A DNA stretch of 64,000 bases from Sedimentisphaerales bacterium (GTDB lineage: Bacteria > Planctomycetota > Phycisphaerae > Sedimentisphaerales > Anaerobacaceae): contig JAFGEF010000030.1 of NCBI GenBank assembly GCA_016931715.1, positions 1 through 64,000 of the forward strand. Direction: 5' to 3'. The first letter of the stretch is position 1. Each line of letters begins with the position of its first letter. The position numbers and the translations under genes were made by a program. The notes beneath the pieces were generated by a model, which was not told the DNA's origin, made no database searches, and was given only the letters and a program-made list of their open reading frames with translations. Below are positions 13,498 through 22,116 of the stretch, piece after piece.

Positions 13498-14235
13498 TTA
13501 TACAAATCTGCGCAATTTAAATCTTCTTATCGCACCCAAGCCAATCAGACCAAGCAGCAAAGCTCCCGGAGCCGGAATTGGAGTCACTTCAAGTCTTGCA
13601 ACTGCAAATTCACTCAAAGCAGGGTTAAAATCGCCAAAACTGTAATCTGGATATACTATCTGTAATTCAGACAGTGTTGGAACATAAAACAACAGTTCAT
13701 CAGCAAGAACAGAACCTGTCCATAAAGCATCGCCGTCTAATAATGGATTCGCCCAATCTTCGCTGCCTTTCAAATAAGCAGTCTGAAGCAATGCGTTATC
13801 ATTATAAAAGGCAATGGCTGCCCACTCTTCATTGGAACCGGTTGTATCGAAATCAAACAAGGAGCGGACTTCAATTGAGCTCACAAAATAATCCTGGCTG
13901 GTAAAAACAATATCTATATGTTCTATACTGCTTGCCTGCCCCGCCACATCCACTCTGTCTATCTCATCCAGTTCGCCGCTATAAACCCCGAGTCCTCTTG
14001 TCAGACGATGACTTAAAGAGGCGTCATTCAAATTAATATACGCCGAAACTGTCGCATTACCGCTTAGCAGATTATAACTATGGTTCAAACTTACCAAGCT
14101 ATCACCAGCGCTCCAGCCTGTAGTATCATCTACATTTTCAAGAGGACTTACAAAACTAATAGTATCCAGCATTGCTGAGGCGTTCCTCGAACAAAAAGCT
14201 GCACAACACAAAACAGCAATAAAAATCCTTTTCAT
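13498..14235 (-). CDS. PEP-CTERM sorting-domain protein, paralog A
   Basis: This is a secreted protein of 245 residues. It has a signal peptide (MKRIFIAVLCCAAFC..ASA), a beta-rich middle, and a C-terminal sorting signal IPAPGALLLGLIGLG followed by basic residues RRFKLRRF. This is the tripartite motif, membrane helix and Arg-rich tail recognised by exosortases. I chose ATG at 14235, preceded by GAGGTG; a GTG at 14247 has no better site. It is strongly similar to the next gene, sharing LSHRLTRGLGVY, RSLFDFDTTGSNEEW and KGSEDWA, so the two are tandem duplicates. The middle region matches no enzyme I recognise. It is probably a surface or matrix protein sorted by the exosortase encoded about 2 kb upstream in the operon. 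Confidence 0.88.
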   Translation of the reverse strand: MKRIFIAVLCCAAFCSRNASAMLDTISFVSPLENVDDTTGWSAGDSLVSLNHSYNLLSGNATVSAYINLNDASLSHRLTRGLGVYSGELDEIDRVDVAGQASSIEHIDIVFTSQDYFVSSIEVRSLFDFDTTGSNEEWAAIAFYNDNALLQTAYLKGSEDWANPLLDGDALWTGSVLADELLFYVPTLSELQIVYPDYSFGDFNPALSEFAVARLEVTPIPAPGALLLGLIGLGAIRRFKLRRFV

Positions 14236-14314
14236 AACACACCTCACCCTAAAGGTAAAAATTTTCTTTCCGAAAGATATTCCGTTACAACTATAACTTT
14301 AATACTATTAAATT

Positions 14315-15085
14315 TTAGGCGAATTTCCGTAATTTCAAACCGGCTATGCTTAATCCGAGCATTCCAAGTAAAATCGCACCCGGAACAGGAACAGCATGAA
14401 CTGTAAGTTTTGCTACGGCGAACTCACTTAAAGCAGGATCGAAATCACCAAAATTGTAATCTGTATATACCATCTGCAATTCGGACAGTGTCGGGACATA
14501 GAATACTACTTTATCCGCAAGAACAAAGCCGTTCCATTTAGCGTCGCCATCTAATACCGGATCCGCCCAATCTTCACTGCCTTTTATATAATCAGTCTGA
14601 AGCAATACATCATCATTATAAAAAGCAATGGCTGCCCACTCCTCATTGGAACCTGTTGTATCGAAATCGAACAATGACCGAACTTCGATTGAGCTGACAT
14701 AATAATCAGCGGCAAAATCTATATCAATATGCTCAATCAAACTTCCAGGAAGGAAATCTAAAGCTGCTAAACTGGGAAGCTGGTCTATTTGGCCATCAAC
14801 TCGGTCAATCTCATCCAGTTCGCCGGCATAAACACCAAGACCTCTTGTGAGCCTGTGGCTCAAATTAGCTTCGTCTTCATTTATCCATCCTGACACTTCC
14901 GCCATTCCGCCGAGCAGACTGTAACTATGACCCAACTCCACCAAGTCATTGCCGCCGCTCCAGCCAGTAGTGTCATCTACATTTGATATAGTCTTGACAA
15001 AACTAATCACGTCCGCACTTGCAAGGTCAGTACATAGACACAGAACAGCAATACAACAAACAACATTAAAAATTTTACTTTTCAT
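14315..15085 (-). CDS. PEP-CTERM sorting-domain protein, paralog B
   Basis: This 256-residue secreted protein is a paralog of the downstream gene. The signal peptide is MKSKIFNVVCCIAVLCLC..ASA. The middle domain is conserved along its whole length, apart from an insertion of about 12 residues (near LPSLAALDFLPG) absent from paralog A. The C-terminal signal is VPVPGAILLGMLGL then a short basic end LKLRKFA. AAGGGGAT lies just before ATG. The near-identical middle segments imply duplication within this lineage. No catalytic motif is seen; a structural or binding role at the surface is inferred. Confidence 0.88.
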   Translation of the reverse strand: MKSKIFNVVCCIAVLCLCTDLASADVISFVKTISNVDDTTGWSGGNDLVELGHSYSLLGGMAEVSGWINEDEANLSHRLTRGLGVYAGELDEIDRVDGQIDQLPSLAALDFLPGSLIEHIDIDFAADYYVSSIEVRSLFDFDTTGSNEEWAAIAFYNDDVLLQTDYIKGSEDWADPVLDGDAKWNGFVLADKVVFYVPTLSELQMVYTDYNFGDFDPALSEFAVAKLTVHAVPVPGAILLGMLGLSIAGLKLRKFA

Positions 15086-15146
15086 TAGATCCCCTTTCGA
15101 TTTAAAACAATAACTTTTTTCCTTTTATACAACACACTTTTTATTT

Positions 15147-15797
15147 TTATGTATATTTTCTTAATTTAATACCGGCAATCAACATTCCAAGCATTCCAAG
15201 CAGAACAGCAGCGGGCACCGGCACTGCAACAGTATCAGGCACCGCAATAAAATCTATTCCGTCATTTAAACCTGTATTATAGGCAAAAGAATCTGTGCCA
15301 CCCTTGGCATAAAAATTACCCCACATCGGCTCGCGTAAACTATCGAATGAGCAAGTCCATTGCCATTCTTCTGCATCTCCTAATATGCCTGCTGCTGCAA
15401 CAATCTTCAAATCCTCAAATTTTAAGCCGTATATAGAATCCGGCATACCTGGATTTGATGGATCCTGACCGTCATAGGTATTTAAATAGGCATTAATACC
15501 AGAAGATAAATTCCAAAAATCATTCTCCGTAAAATTATTAGAGACCTGAAGGATAAAATGGCTTAAACCCGGGCTTGAATTGGCAGACAATCTATACTCA
15601 TAGTGCCAGTAACTATGATCGATAAGGCTAATCGTCCATTCTATAGCAAATACACCCGTATCTCCGTCCCAACTTCCGCCTGCTTCAAGTCCATCGCCGG
15701 TAAGAAGACTTCCGCTAAGATCCACAGGATCAGCAGAACATACCGCGGATGAGAAGCCAAGCAAAATAATTGCGGCTATAAATTTAAAGTTATTCAT
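15147..15797 (-). CDS. PEP-CTERM sorting-domain protein, third member
   Basis: This 216-residue secreted protein has a signal peptide (MNNFKFIAAIILLGFSSAVCSA) and a C-terminal VPVPAAVLLGMLGML helix ending KLRKYT. That is a sorting signal of the same style, with A replacing G after the proline. The middle (SYWHYEYRLS, ISHF-like and WQWTCSFDSL segments) is unlike paralogs A and B. AGAAGGGGG before the ATG is a strong ribosome-binding site. It is the first PEP-CTERM gene after exosortase and has its own consensus promoter 144 bases upstream. Confidence 0.85.
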   Translation of the reverse strand: MNNFKFIAAIILLGFSSAVCSADPVDLSGSLLTGDGLEAGGSWDGDTGVFAIEWTISLIDHSYWHYEYRLSANSSPGLSHFILQVSNNFTENDFWNLSSGINAYLNTYDGQDPSNPGMPDSIYGLKFEDLKIVAAAGILGDAEEWQWTCSFDSLREPMWGNFYAKGGTDSFAYNTGLNDGIDFIAVPDTVAVPVPAAVLLGMLGMLIAGIKLRKYT

Positions 15798-15940
15798 CTA
15801 TACCCCCTTCTACTTTTTCATTCCATATCATGCTTTTCAATCCCTTAAAATCTTCAAATCCATTATAAAGATTTTTTTAAAACAGCTAAACTCACACCTC
15901 GGATTCACCTTATCGAAAAAGGTAAACTACGAATACTATC

Positions 15941-15969
15941 AGCATAATGAAATTTCTTTACAATGTCAA
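15941..15969 (-). promoter_or_regulatory. consensus sigma70 promoter for the PEP-CTERM genes
   Basis: On the minus strand TTGACA (15969-15964), 17 bases, and TATGCT (15946-15941) form a near-ideal promoter. It lies in the 322-base gap between exosortase and the third PEP-CTERM gene, giving a leader of about 135 bases. The remaining gap is AT-rich with no ORF. It suggests that the sorting substrates are transcribed more strongly than the upstream biosynthetic genes. Confidence 0.65.
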
Positions 15970-16119
15970 GGATAATTATCACAGTTTTTCTGTTAAATTA
16001 CCTAATTGCTTAAAAAAACTGAAAATATTGGTAATCTGGCTAATAACTCAAGAAAAAGTATGATATTTTAGGACTTATTTTGATATTTTAAAAAAAATTT
16101 TGCCAAAAAAGTGATTTTT

Positions 16120-17025
16120 TTAGGATGTTGATTCAGGAATAGATAAAATTTTCATAATCCATAATTCGCCGAAAATCAGTAAAACTGCTATCGGCATCAT
16201 GACTATACCGGCAAAATCGTGGAAAAACTTCTCCCCAACTTCTGTGCTGACAAGCACAAATAGAACCGCAGTTATACAAAGCCTGACAATGTTACATATT
16301 ACTCCAACAGGTATGCTTGATAAAACTATAATAATTTTTTGTGTTCGAGAGCGCTTTATAATATAAGCTATAAACGCAGCGACAATAACAAACGCCGTAA
16401 GCATTCTCAGGCCGCTGCACGCTTCTTCGACCGCCATTGTTGTATGCTGGTTCAGAGTTACAACATTCCCCTCCCGACTGATATTAGCGCCAAATGCTTC
16501 GAGAAGAAAAACAGAGCCTGTTGTTGCAAGGGTTTGCAGAGGTCCGCTAATAAGATTGTGTATTTGCCCAGGAAGCGGAACCATCAGAAAGAGAAACAGG
16601 AGTATCCAAAAAACCTTCTTAAAAACGTCTTTGCCCGCGACAGTAAGAACTAAACCTGCTGTCATTAGTACCAGCGAATATCTTTCCGCCGATTCGAACA
16701 TAAACAGCAAACCATAGGTTCTCGCCGCCTGTGAGACGAAAAGAAGTATTACGCCGGGCCAATAGGGAGAAAAAGTACATTCACTGATTTTTTTCCTCTC
16801 TCGCCATACAAGAAAAAGTGCTGTTATGGGAACAAGCTGGCCGGCAGAATAATCATCATCCCTTTGCCATTCCTTAAATAGATCAATAAGTATCGGCCAG
16901 TAAGCCCATGCAGTTACGGCGGCAATAGCAAAAAATATAAACCACCATACCAGATGGCTGCTCTGCGATTTATCTGGGCTGGAAATCTGCGAGCTGTCTT
17001 TTGGCTGAATACAATTTTTAATCAC
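16120..17025 (-). CDS. exosortase (XrtA-like transpeptidase)
   Basis: Exosortase is an integral membrane cysteine protease/transpeptidase that processes PEP-CTERM proteins. The 301 residues contain about eight hydrophobic segments. The three conserved catalytic residues are visible: Cys203 in EEACSGLRML, Arg248 in CNIVRL, and His269 in FFHDFAG. GTG at 17025 is the start, with GAGGA eight bases upstream, and overlaps the end of the EpsI gene by eight bases. It lacks a fused EpsI domain, which is encoded separately. Three candidate substrates lie immediately downstream. The exact Xrt subfamily cannot be settled by eye. Confidence 0.92.
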   Translation of the reverse strand: MIKNCIQPKDSSQISSPDKSQSSHLVWWFIFFAIAAVTAWAYWPILIDLFKEWQRDDDYSAGQLVPITALFLVWRERKKISECTFSPYWPGVILLFVSQAARTYGLLFMFESAERYSLVLMTAGLVLTVAGKDVFKKVFWILLFLFLMVPLPGQIHNLISGPLQTLATTGSVFLLEAFGANISREGNVVTLNQHTTMAVEEACSGLRMLTAFVIVAAFIAYIIKRSRTQKIIIVLSSIPVGVICNIVRLCITAVLFVLVSTEVGEKFFHDFAGIVMMPIAVLLIFGELWIMKILSIPESTS

Positions 17026-17764
17026 TTACTGATTCCTCGGATATGCCATTTGCACTTAATTTTTCTGCCGGCTTACTGATTTTACAGTCCTCTAATAACC
17101 GGATTAACAATGGTGCAGATTCGACAGCAAACGCGGAAATAATTCTCTCAGTCGATTCCGCGTTTTGGATGTATGAGACAGGAGACACGATTTGCACTTG
17201 AGCTATAAAGCTGACTGCACCGGAACCCCGCCAAATCTTTAATCTCACAGATGAAATATCACTGAAAAAACGCCCATCCACAATGTAATAATCCAGTATC
17301 ATAGTTTTAGAAGTTCCTTTTGAAAACTGCATGATACTGCATGGCAGTCTGGTTCCATCATCGAGAGACAATTCAACCGACCGGGGAAGGCCTAAACGTG
17401 CCCAGCCGGCACCTATATAACAAACCTCAGGACGATGAGGTATTAAATCACGCGTTTTCTGACCGAAAGCCACATACAATCCGATGCTTTCCAATCCATT
17501 GTTACGAAAATAATTCCTGCTGATATGTGCATCAGTATCGGTAGCTTCTATTATCGATTCAGGCAGCGGAGCTTCCTGGCCTTTCCATAAACCTATTTCC
17601 ATGGGGAATTTTGCCAAATCATCGGGATTTATGGGCGGCATTTGTTCCGAATATACCAGCTTTTCGGCAAGAATACGATGCGTTAAACCGAATACAAACA
17701 TCAGAAAAATCACTGCAATCGCGGCTGAAATTACTCGTTTCGTATTTATCCCGTTATCTGTCAT
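17018..17764 (-). CDS. EpsI family exosortase-associated protein (DUF3485)
   Basis: EpsI-type proteins accompany exosortases in exopolysaccharide loci. This 248-residue protein has one N-terminal membrane segment (VISAAIAVIFLMFVFGL) and an extracytoplasmic domain. That domain carries the family signatures LVAFG-like LYVAFGQK and PHRPEVCYIGAGW, with a conserved Cys that suggests thiol chemistry. It is translationally coupled to exosortase by an eight-base overlap. Its exact biochemical role is not known. About 190 noncoding bases separate it from the CapK-like gene's end, with nothing recognisable in them. Confidence 0.9.
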   Translation of the reverse strand: MTDNGINTKRVISAAIAVIFLMFVFGLTHRILAEKLVYSEQMPPINPDDLAKFPMEIGLWKGQEAPLPESIIEATDTDAHISRNYFRNNGLESIGLYVAFGQKTRDLIPHRPEVCYIGAGWARLGLPRSVELSLDDGTRLPCSIMQFSKGTSKTMILDYYIVDGRFFSDISSVRLKIWRGSGAVSFIAQVQIVSPVSYIQNAESTERIISAFAVESAPLLIRLLEDCKISKPAEKLSANGISEESVSD

Positions 17765-17957
17765 TAACTTCGTCCGATAATTTATCTGCTGCCTTTATAT
17801 AATTCAACCTGAAACAAGGAATCCAGAATAATATCGACATTTTCCGTGCCTATATCAAATTTATAAATTCTGCCCTATAAGGATAAAATTCATAGTGTCT
17901 GTATGTCCATATCGGGCTAATGCTCCAATCCCCAGATGAATCAAATACTGTAATCTC

Positions 17958-19379
17958 TTATGAAACTATATCATCCCGCGAAATCCGCTGGTCAACATAT
18001 ATGGCTTTGCCTCTGGCAGAAAGAGCAATGGCTTCAACAGGCGCAATTTGAAATGTAATACGGCCATCGAGCTTCGCTCCAAGATTTCTTTGTATTTGTG
18101 CGATATCTTTATCATTAAAACCTTCACCCGGCACAACGCGTAAAATCGCCTGACCGGGAATTTCCTGCATAAACTGGAACTGCCTTACATGTATGAATGT
18201 ATCATCGTGCATATTCAGTGACGTCCATGAAATTTCAGAACCATCAGCGGCTATCAGCACCTCCTGTGTTCTGTGACCCCGAATGTCACGAATGATTGTG
18301 TGCGCACGCCCGCATACCTCACAATGGTCATCAACATATACAGCCCGGTCCCCGGTACGATAACGGATAAACGGCACAACAGTATTGATAAATCCCGTTC
18401 CAACTATTTCACCCTGCTGTCCTGAAGTCCGAACCGGATTTCCATCTTTGTCAAGCAATTCAAAATATCCATAATCCGGCCAAATATGGCAGTCATTCGA
18501 CTTTTCACAGCCTGAGCCAAGAACAAGTTTTTCCGAATGGCCGTAACATGAGAAAAAACGGCAGTTGAAAACTTCTTCAGCCATTCTTCGCTGCTCGGGA
18601 TAAACAATTTCTGATTCTGCAATAATACCCATAATATTCTTCGGAGCCTGAATCCCGCGTCTAAGAATAAATCTTGCAAGAGTTGCAGCGCTTGACGGGT
18701 ACACGTGTAAAAAACACTGCCCGATGGTCGCAATATGCTTTAAGTATCGAGCCATATTTTCATCGGACAAGTGAAAGCTGCTGTAATAATGGTGTTTAAG
18801 AACTGGATCGTATTCATGATACAGGCCGTTTCCGTCAGGTTTGACTATTCGCCCGCGCAATACAGCCATGGGCATTCCAACTTTATAACCAATTCGTTCC
18901 CAGCTCGTTGAAAGATAAGCATATTCGACGGAAGAGCGGTCAGCATTAATATAAAAATGCAGCGGCATGCCGCTCGTCCCTCCGGTCGATGCAAAATCAA
19001 CATTACTATCCGTTACAGGCCGAGTAAACATATCTTCGAGATTGTCAGTAACAGTCTGTTTATTAATTGTGGGCAGTTTTTTTATGTCATCAAGAGAATT
19101 AAGGTTCCCCGGATTAAATCCGGCATCATCAAATAAACGATGATAGAACCGGGTTTTTTCATAAGCCAGTTTGAGAATCTCTCTCAATTTGAGTAATTGA
19201 TATTCCCTTATGCGCTCTGGTTTCCACCATTGCGATTCTCTTGCAAACCTGCGGTTTTTCCTGAATTTTTCACCAAGCAGCCACTCTGTCGGAAATATTC
19301 CCAATCCACTTCCAATCGTAGCTTTTAAGAAATGCGGCGTCTTGTCCCAGAGATTCTTTTTTGAAAATGCCTTTTTCAT
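17958..19379 (-). CDS. phenylacetate-CoA ligase / CapK family adenylate-forming enzyme
   Basis: This is a 473-residue member of the AMP-binding superfamily, CapK branch, common in polysaccharide loci. The ATP-binding loop STGGTSGMPLHFY lies near residue 130. SCYGHSE and the RYRTGDR motif with the following CEVCGR segment are typical of phenylacetate-CoA ligase-like proteins. CapK-like enzymes are proposed to activate an acyl or carboxyl group for transfer onto sugars; the substrate here is unknown. Its ATG overlaps the stop of the DUF362 gene in a four-base ATGA, so the two are translationally coupled. Confidence 0.85.
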   Translation of the reverse strand: MKKAFSKKNLWDKTPHFLKATIGSGLGIFPTEWLLGEKFRKNRRFARESQWWKPERIREYQLLKLREILKLAYEKTRFYHRLFDDAGFNPGNLNSLDDIKKLPTINKQTVTDNLEDMFTRPVTDSNVDFASTGGTSGMPLHFYINADRSSVEYAYLSTSWERIGYKVGMPMAVLRGRIVKPDGNGLYHEYDPVLKHHYYSSFHLSDENMARYLKHIATIGQCFLHVYPSSAATLARFILRRGIQAPKNIMGIIAESEIVYPEQRRMAEEVFNCRFFSCYGHSEKLVLGSGCEKSNDCHIWPDYGYFELLDKDGNPVRTSGQQGEIVGTGFINTVVPFIRYRTGDRAVYVDDHCEVCGRAHTIIRDIRGHRTQEVLIAADGSEISWTSLNMHDDTFIHVRQFQFMQEIPGQAILRVVPGEGFNDKDIAQIQRNLGAKLDGRITFQIAPVEAIALSARGKAIYVDQRISRDDIVS

Positions 19380-20860
19380 TTTTCAAGTTCTATATGATTT
19401 TTCCAGCCAAAATGCGGTTTGAAAGCAAAGTTTATCTCACCTAATTCGCTCAAGGCTCGATTAAAATGTGGATTATCCGATCTGCAATTTATATCGCTGT
19501 ATTTACCAGTAAACAACGGCAGTGTTTCCTGGTTCACGGCTTTGTATAATATCGGCAGCTTATTGTAATCGAAACCCATTAATCTTGCGCAAGCTAAATC
19601 TACCGCAATAGGATTTCTGCCCGCGATAACTACGCCCGCCTGATTCGATGTCGGGTCGAGCGGACCGTTGCCCTGACCACCGATAATTCCATCCACGATG
19701 CAAAAGATACGTCTTGCAGGTTCATTCTGAATTTTCCCATCAGCAGATGAGTACATTAACATTTTATTTAAATCTATTGCCATTCGCCATGTCGTATCAT
19801 TACCATACCAGTTACCGGAGCGAATCGTATCGGTATTTGTATCGCCGAAAATTCCCTTCCCGATTGCTTTTGCAGGTTTAGCCAGAATTGCCCTGAGAGG
19901 ACCAAGCAGCGGGAACAGGCGCCTGAAGCATATCATGGTTTTTCTTTCAAGGCGATGCATTAAGCCGTCATCGGCAAACTGGTCACCACCCTGAGAAGGA
20001 GTTCCTTCCCTATGGTGAGGCAGCCAGTTTTTATTACCATTAATACCCACAAGATTTTTCATACATATTGTGATGCCGGTTTTTTTATGCGTTTTAAGTT
20101 TTGGCAGGTTAATTATACAATCAGCTTCAAGAATAGTCTTTGATACGAGATATTCATGCACACCGCATATATGATGACTGCGAATTTCACTCGTATCATA
20201 CTCGGAACCATAAAGGAGGTGACAAAGAGACTCAACTTCAGCGAACATCGAATGCCTGTCGAGATTGACTTTGACATATCCCGAAGGATCACCGGGCAAT
20301 TGTTCATGCCCCACAATGATGCCGTTGACCTTTTTGGCACACTCGGGTCTCAAATCATAAACCTCAATATTATAATCGAACTGTTGTTTGTAAAACTGCC
20401 GAATCTCGTCCAATCCGGCAATTTGTTTAATTACATTGAAATCCGCATCATTTTGAGGTGCATCAGCGATAATGATTCTGCCCTTGCCCGCAAGAGCGAT
20501 ATAAACATAATCCATCGCAGCTCGAATAATCGAACCATGAGTTATAAGACAATTATCATGGCCGGCCATTGTCTCTCTGAAATCACGAACAAAATTCGGC
20601 TTGAGCACAACAGTGTCACCGGGATGAATAATCTCTCCCAGCGGATTCCATTCCTTCGTGCCGAAATGCTCTGTGTCAAGTCCGGACAATCTCAAAGCAT
20701 TACGAACTCCATCGTATGCATGATTAGCTTCATCCGAAAGTGTATTGTCATCGAATAAATATTCCGGATAGCGTATATTCGGTGAGTACGGCGGTTTTGA
20801 TGGATAGCCGTGATGACCATCAGAAACAGCAATAACAGGCGAACTTAATATGGTGCTCAA
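19376..20860 (-). CDS. DUF362 domain-containing protein
   Basis: This is a 494-residue DUF362-family protein. Family features are VVLKPNFV near residue 82, the INLPKLKTHKKTGIT segment, MKNLVGINGNKNWLPHHREG, and RNPIAVDLACARLMG near the C-terminus. DUF362 proteins are found in many bacteria, often with iron-sulfur domains; this one shows no ferredoxin-type CxxCxxC motif. It has no signal peptide. Four-base overlaps with both the upstream glycosyltransferase and the downstream CapK-like gene imply joint expression. Its reaction is unknown; a redox or transfer step in polymer modification is a guess. Confidence 0.8.
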   Translation of the reverse strand: MSTILSSPVIAVSDGHHGYPSKPPYSPNIRYPEYLFDDNTLSDEANHAYDGVRNALRLSGLDTEHFGTKEWNPLGEIIHPGDTVVLKPNFVRDFRETMAGHDNCLITHGSIIRAAMDYVYIALAGKGRIIIADAPQNDADFNVIKQIAGLDEIRQFYKQQFDYNIEVYDLRPECAKKVNGIIVGHEQLPGDPSGYVKVNLDRHSMFAEVESLCHLLYGSEYDTSEIRSHHICGVHEYLVSKTILEADCIINLPKLKTHKKTGITICMKNLVGINGNKNWLPHHREGTPSQGGDQFADDGLMHRLERKTMICFRRLFPLLGPLRAILAKPAKAIGKGIFGDTNTDTIRSGNWYGNDTTWRMAIDLNKMLMYSSADGKIQNEPARRIFCIVDGIIGGQGNGPLDPTSNQAGVVIAGRNPIAVDLACARLMGFDYNKLPILYKAVNQETLPLFTGKYSDINCRSDNPHFNRALSELGEINFAFKPHFGWKNHIELEK

Positions 20861-22101
20861 TTCAGTGACTCCTGCATAGAATTTCCAGACGCCTGGGATA
20901 TAACATCCTGAAGATTAGACTGCCATTTCTTGGTGACTACCTCAATGTCACAATATTTAACCGCCGCTGCTCTTGCTTGATTTGAACATTGAATCCACAA
21001 TGATTCATCCTGCAGGAGAGAGACAATCTTTCGAGTATATTCATCAATGTTGTCCGGTTCAACAAGAAAACCATTTACACCATCAATCACAAGGTCACTC
21101 AATTCGCCGACATCAGCAACAACCGGCACAACACCCGCGGCCATCGCCTCAGCTAAAGCAATTGACATGCCTTCCGTCTTCGATGTTAAGATAAATATTT
21201 TCGTCCTGATTAATATTTCTTCTATATTATTTTTTTTGCCAGAAAATTCAATATTATCAGCAATTTTTAATTCCTCGGCATATTTCCGCATATCTTCCAG
21301 GAGAGGACCGTCTCCAGCTATAACAGCACGAATATCCGGTATTTCCCTGGTTATCTTTGCAGCAATCTTAATAAACTGGTCAACCTGCTTGATTGGAGTT
21401 AAACGTCCGACAAAAGCAAGATGAATATTCCGGTTATTTTGGACTGACTGTAAAGAGCCGTTTACAGAGCCGGTAATAACAGCAATACTTCCCCTGATAT
21501 TCTTCGCCGTGAGATAATCCTTCGCCTTATTGCCGCGAACAACGATAAGCTCGAACTTCTTTGCAATATTCATCGCCATCGTTTCAATAAGTTTAGACGG
21601 ACTCCCAAGAGCGCCGCCAACACTCTCAAGTGCATTTATACCGCCCCCGATTATTTCAACAGGTCCGGCCGTCATCTGGTAACAAGCCGGCCGTCCCATT
21701 ATCTTACCAGCCGCTAAAGCCGAGCACGCACCCGGTGCAAGATGGTATCCCATATACAGGTCAGGTTTATATCGAATACCGGCTATAATCATCCAAATCG
21801 CTTTTGCTCCGGCCCTGCTGAGAAGCTTTGCAATCCATTTTGGCGGACAGACAAACCTGACATTTTCAATTGGCATCTGAGGCGAATCAATAACTAAAAT
21901 TACTTCTTTCACGCCGCTGCGGGCAAGAGGAGTTATATGCGACAAATACCAGTTCGGATTATGAAATGTCCCTGTGACCAAAATACGACCAGTCGGCTTC
22001 CATCGCCTTCGCGGCATAAGACCCGCAAGTGACGCTATAAGCCAGGTAAAACCATAAACAAACACCAATAAAATATATGACGCTGCTCTTTTTATAAACA
22101 T
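20857..22101 (-). CDS. GT4-type glycosyltransferase with N-terminal membrane segment
   Basis: This 414-residue protein begins with a hydrophobic segment (ILLVFVYGFTWLIASLAGL) and continues as a GT-B glycosyltransferase. In the C-terminal half, LAFVGRLTPIKQVDQFIK begins the nucleotide-sugar domain, VIAGDGPL follows, and the E-x7-E element appears as EGMSIALAEAMAAGVVPVVA. It is likely membrane-associated and transfers a sugar to the lipid-linked repeat unit. Donor and acceptor cannot be read from the sequence. It overlaps DUF362 by four bases and follows the next GT gene by 15 bases. Confidence 0.88.
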   Translation of the reverse strand: MFIKRAASYILLVFVYGFTWLIASLAGLMPRRRWKPTGRILVTGTFHNPNWYLSHITPLARSGVKEVILVIDSPQMPIENVRFVCPPKWIAKLLSRAGAKAIWMIIAGIRYKPDLYMGYHLAPGACSALAAGKIMGRPACYQMTAGPVEIIGGGINALESVGGALGSPSKLIETMAMNIAKKFELIVVRGNKAKDYLTAKNIRGSIAVITGSVNGSLQSVQNNRNIHLAFVGRLTPIKQVDQFIKIAAKITREIPDIRAVIAGDGPLLEDMRKYAEELKIADNIEFSGKKNNIEEILIRTKIFILTSKTEGMSIALAEAMAAGVVPVVADVGELSDLVIDGVNGFLVEPDNIDEYTRKIVSLLQDESLWIQCSNQARAAAVKYCDIEVVTKKWQSNLQDVISQASGNSMQESLN

Positions 22102-22116
22102 ATCAATTATTTTATA

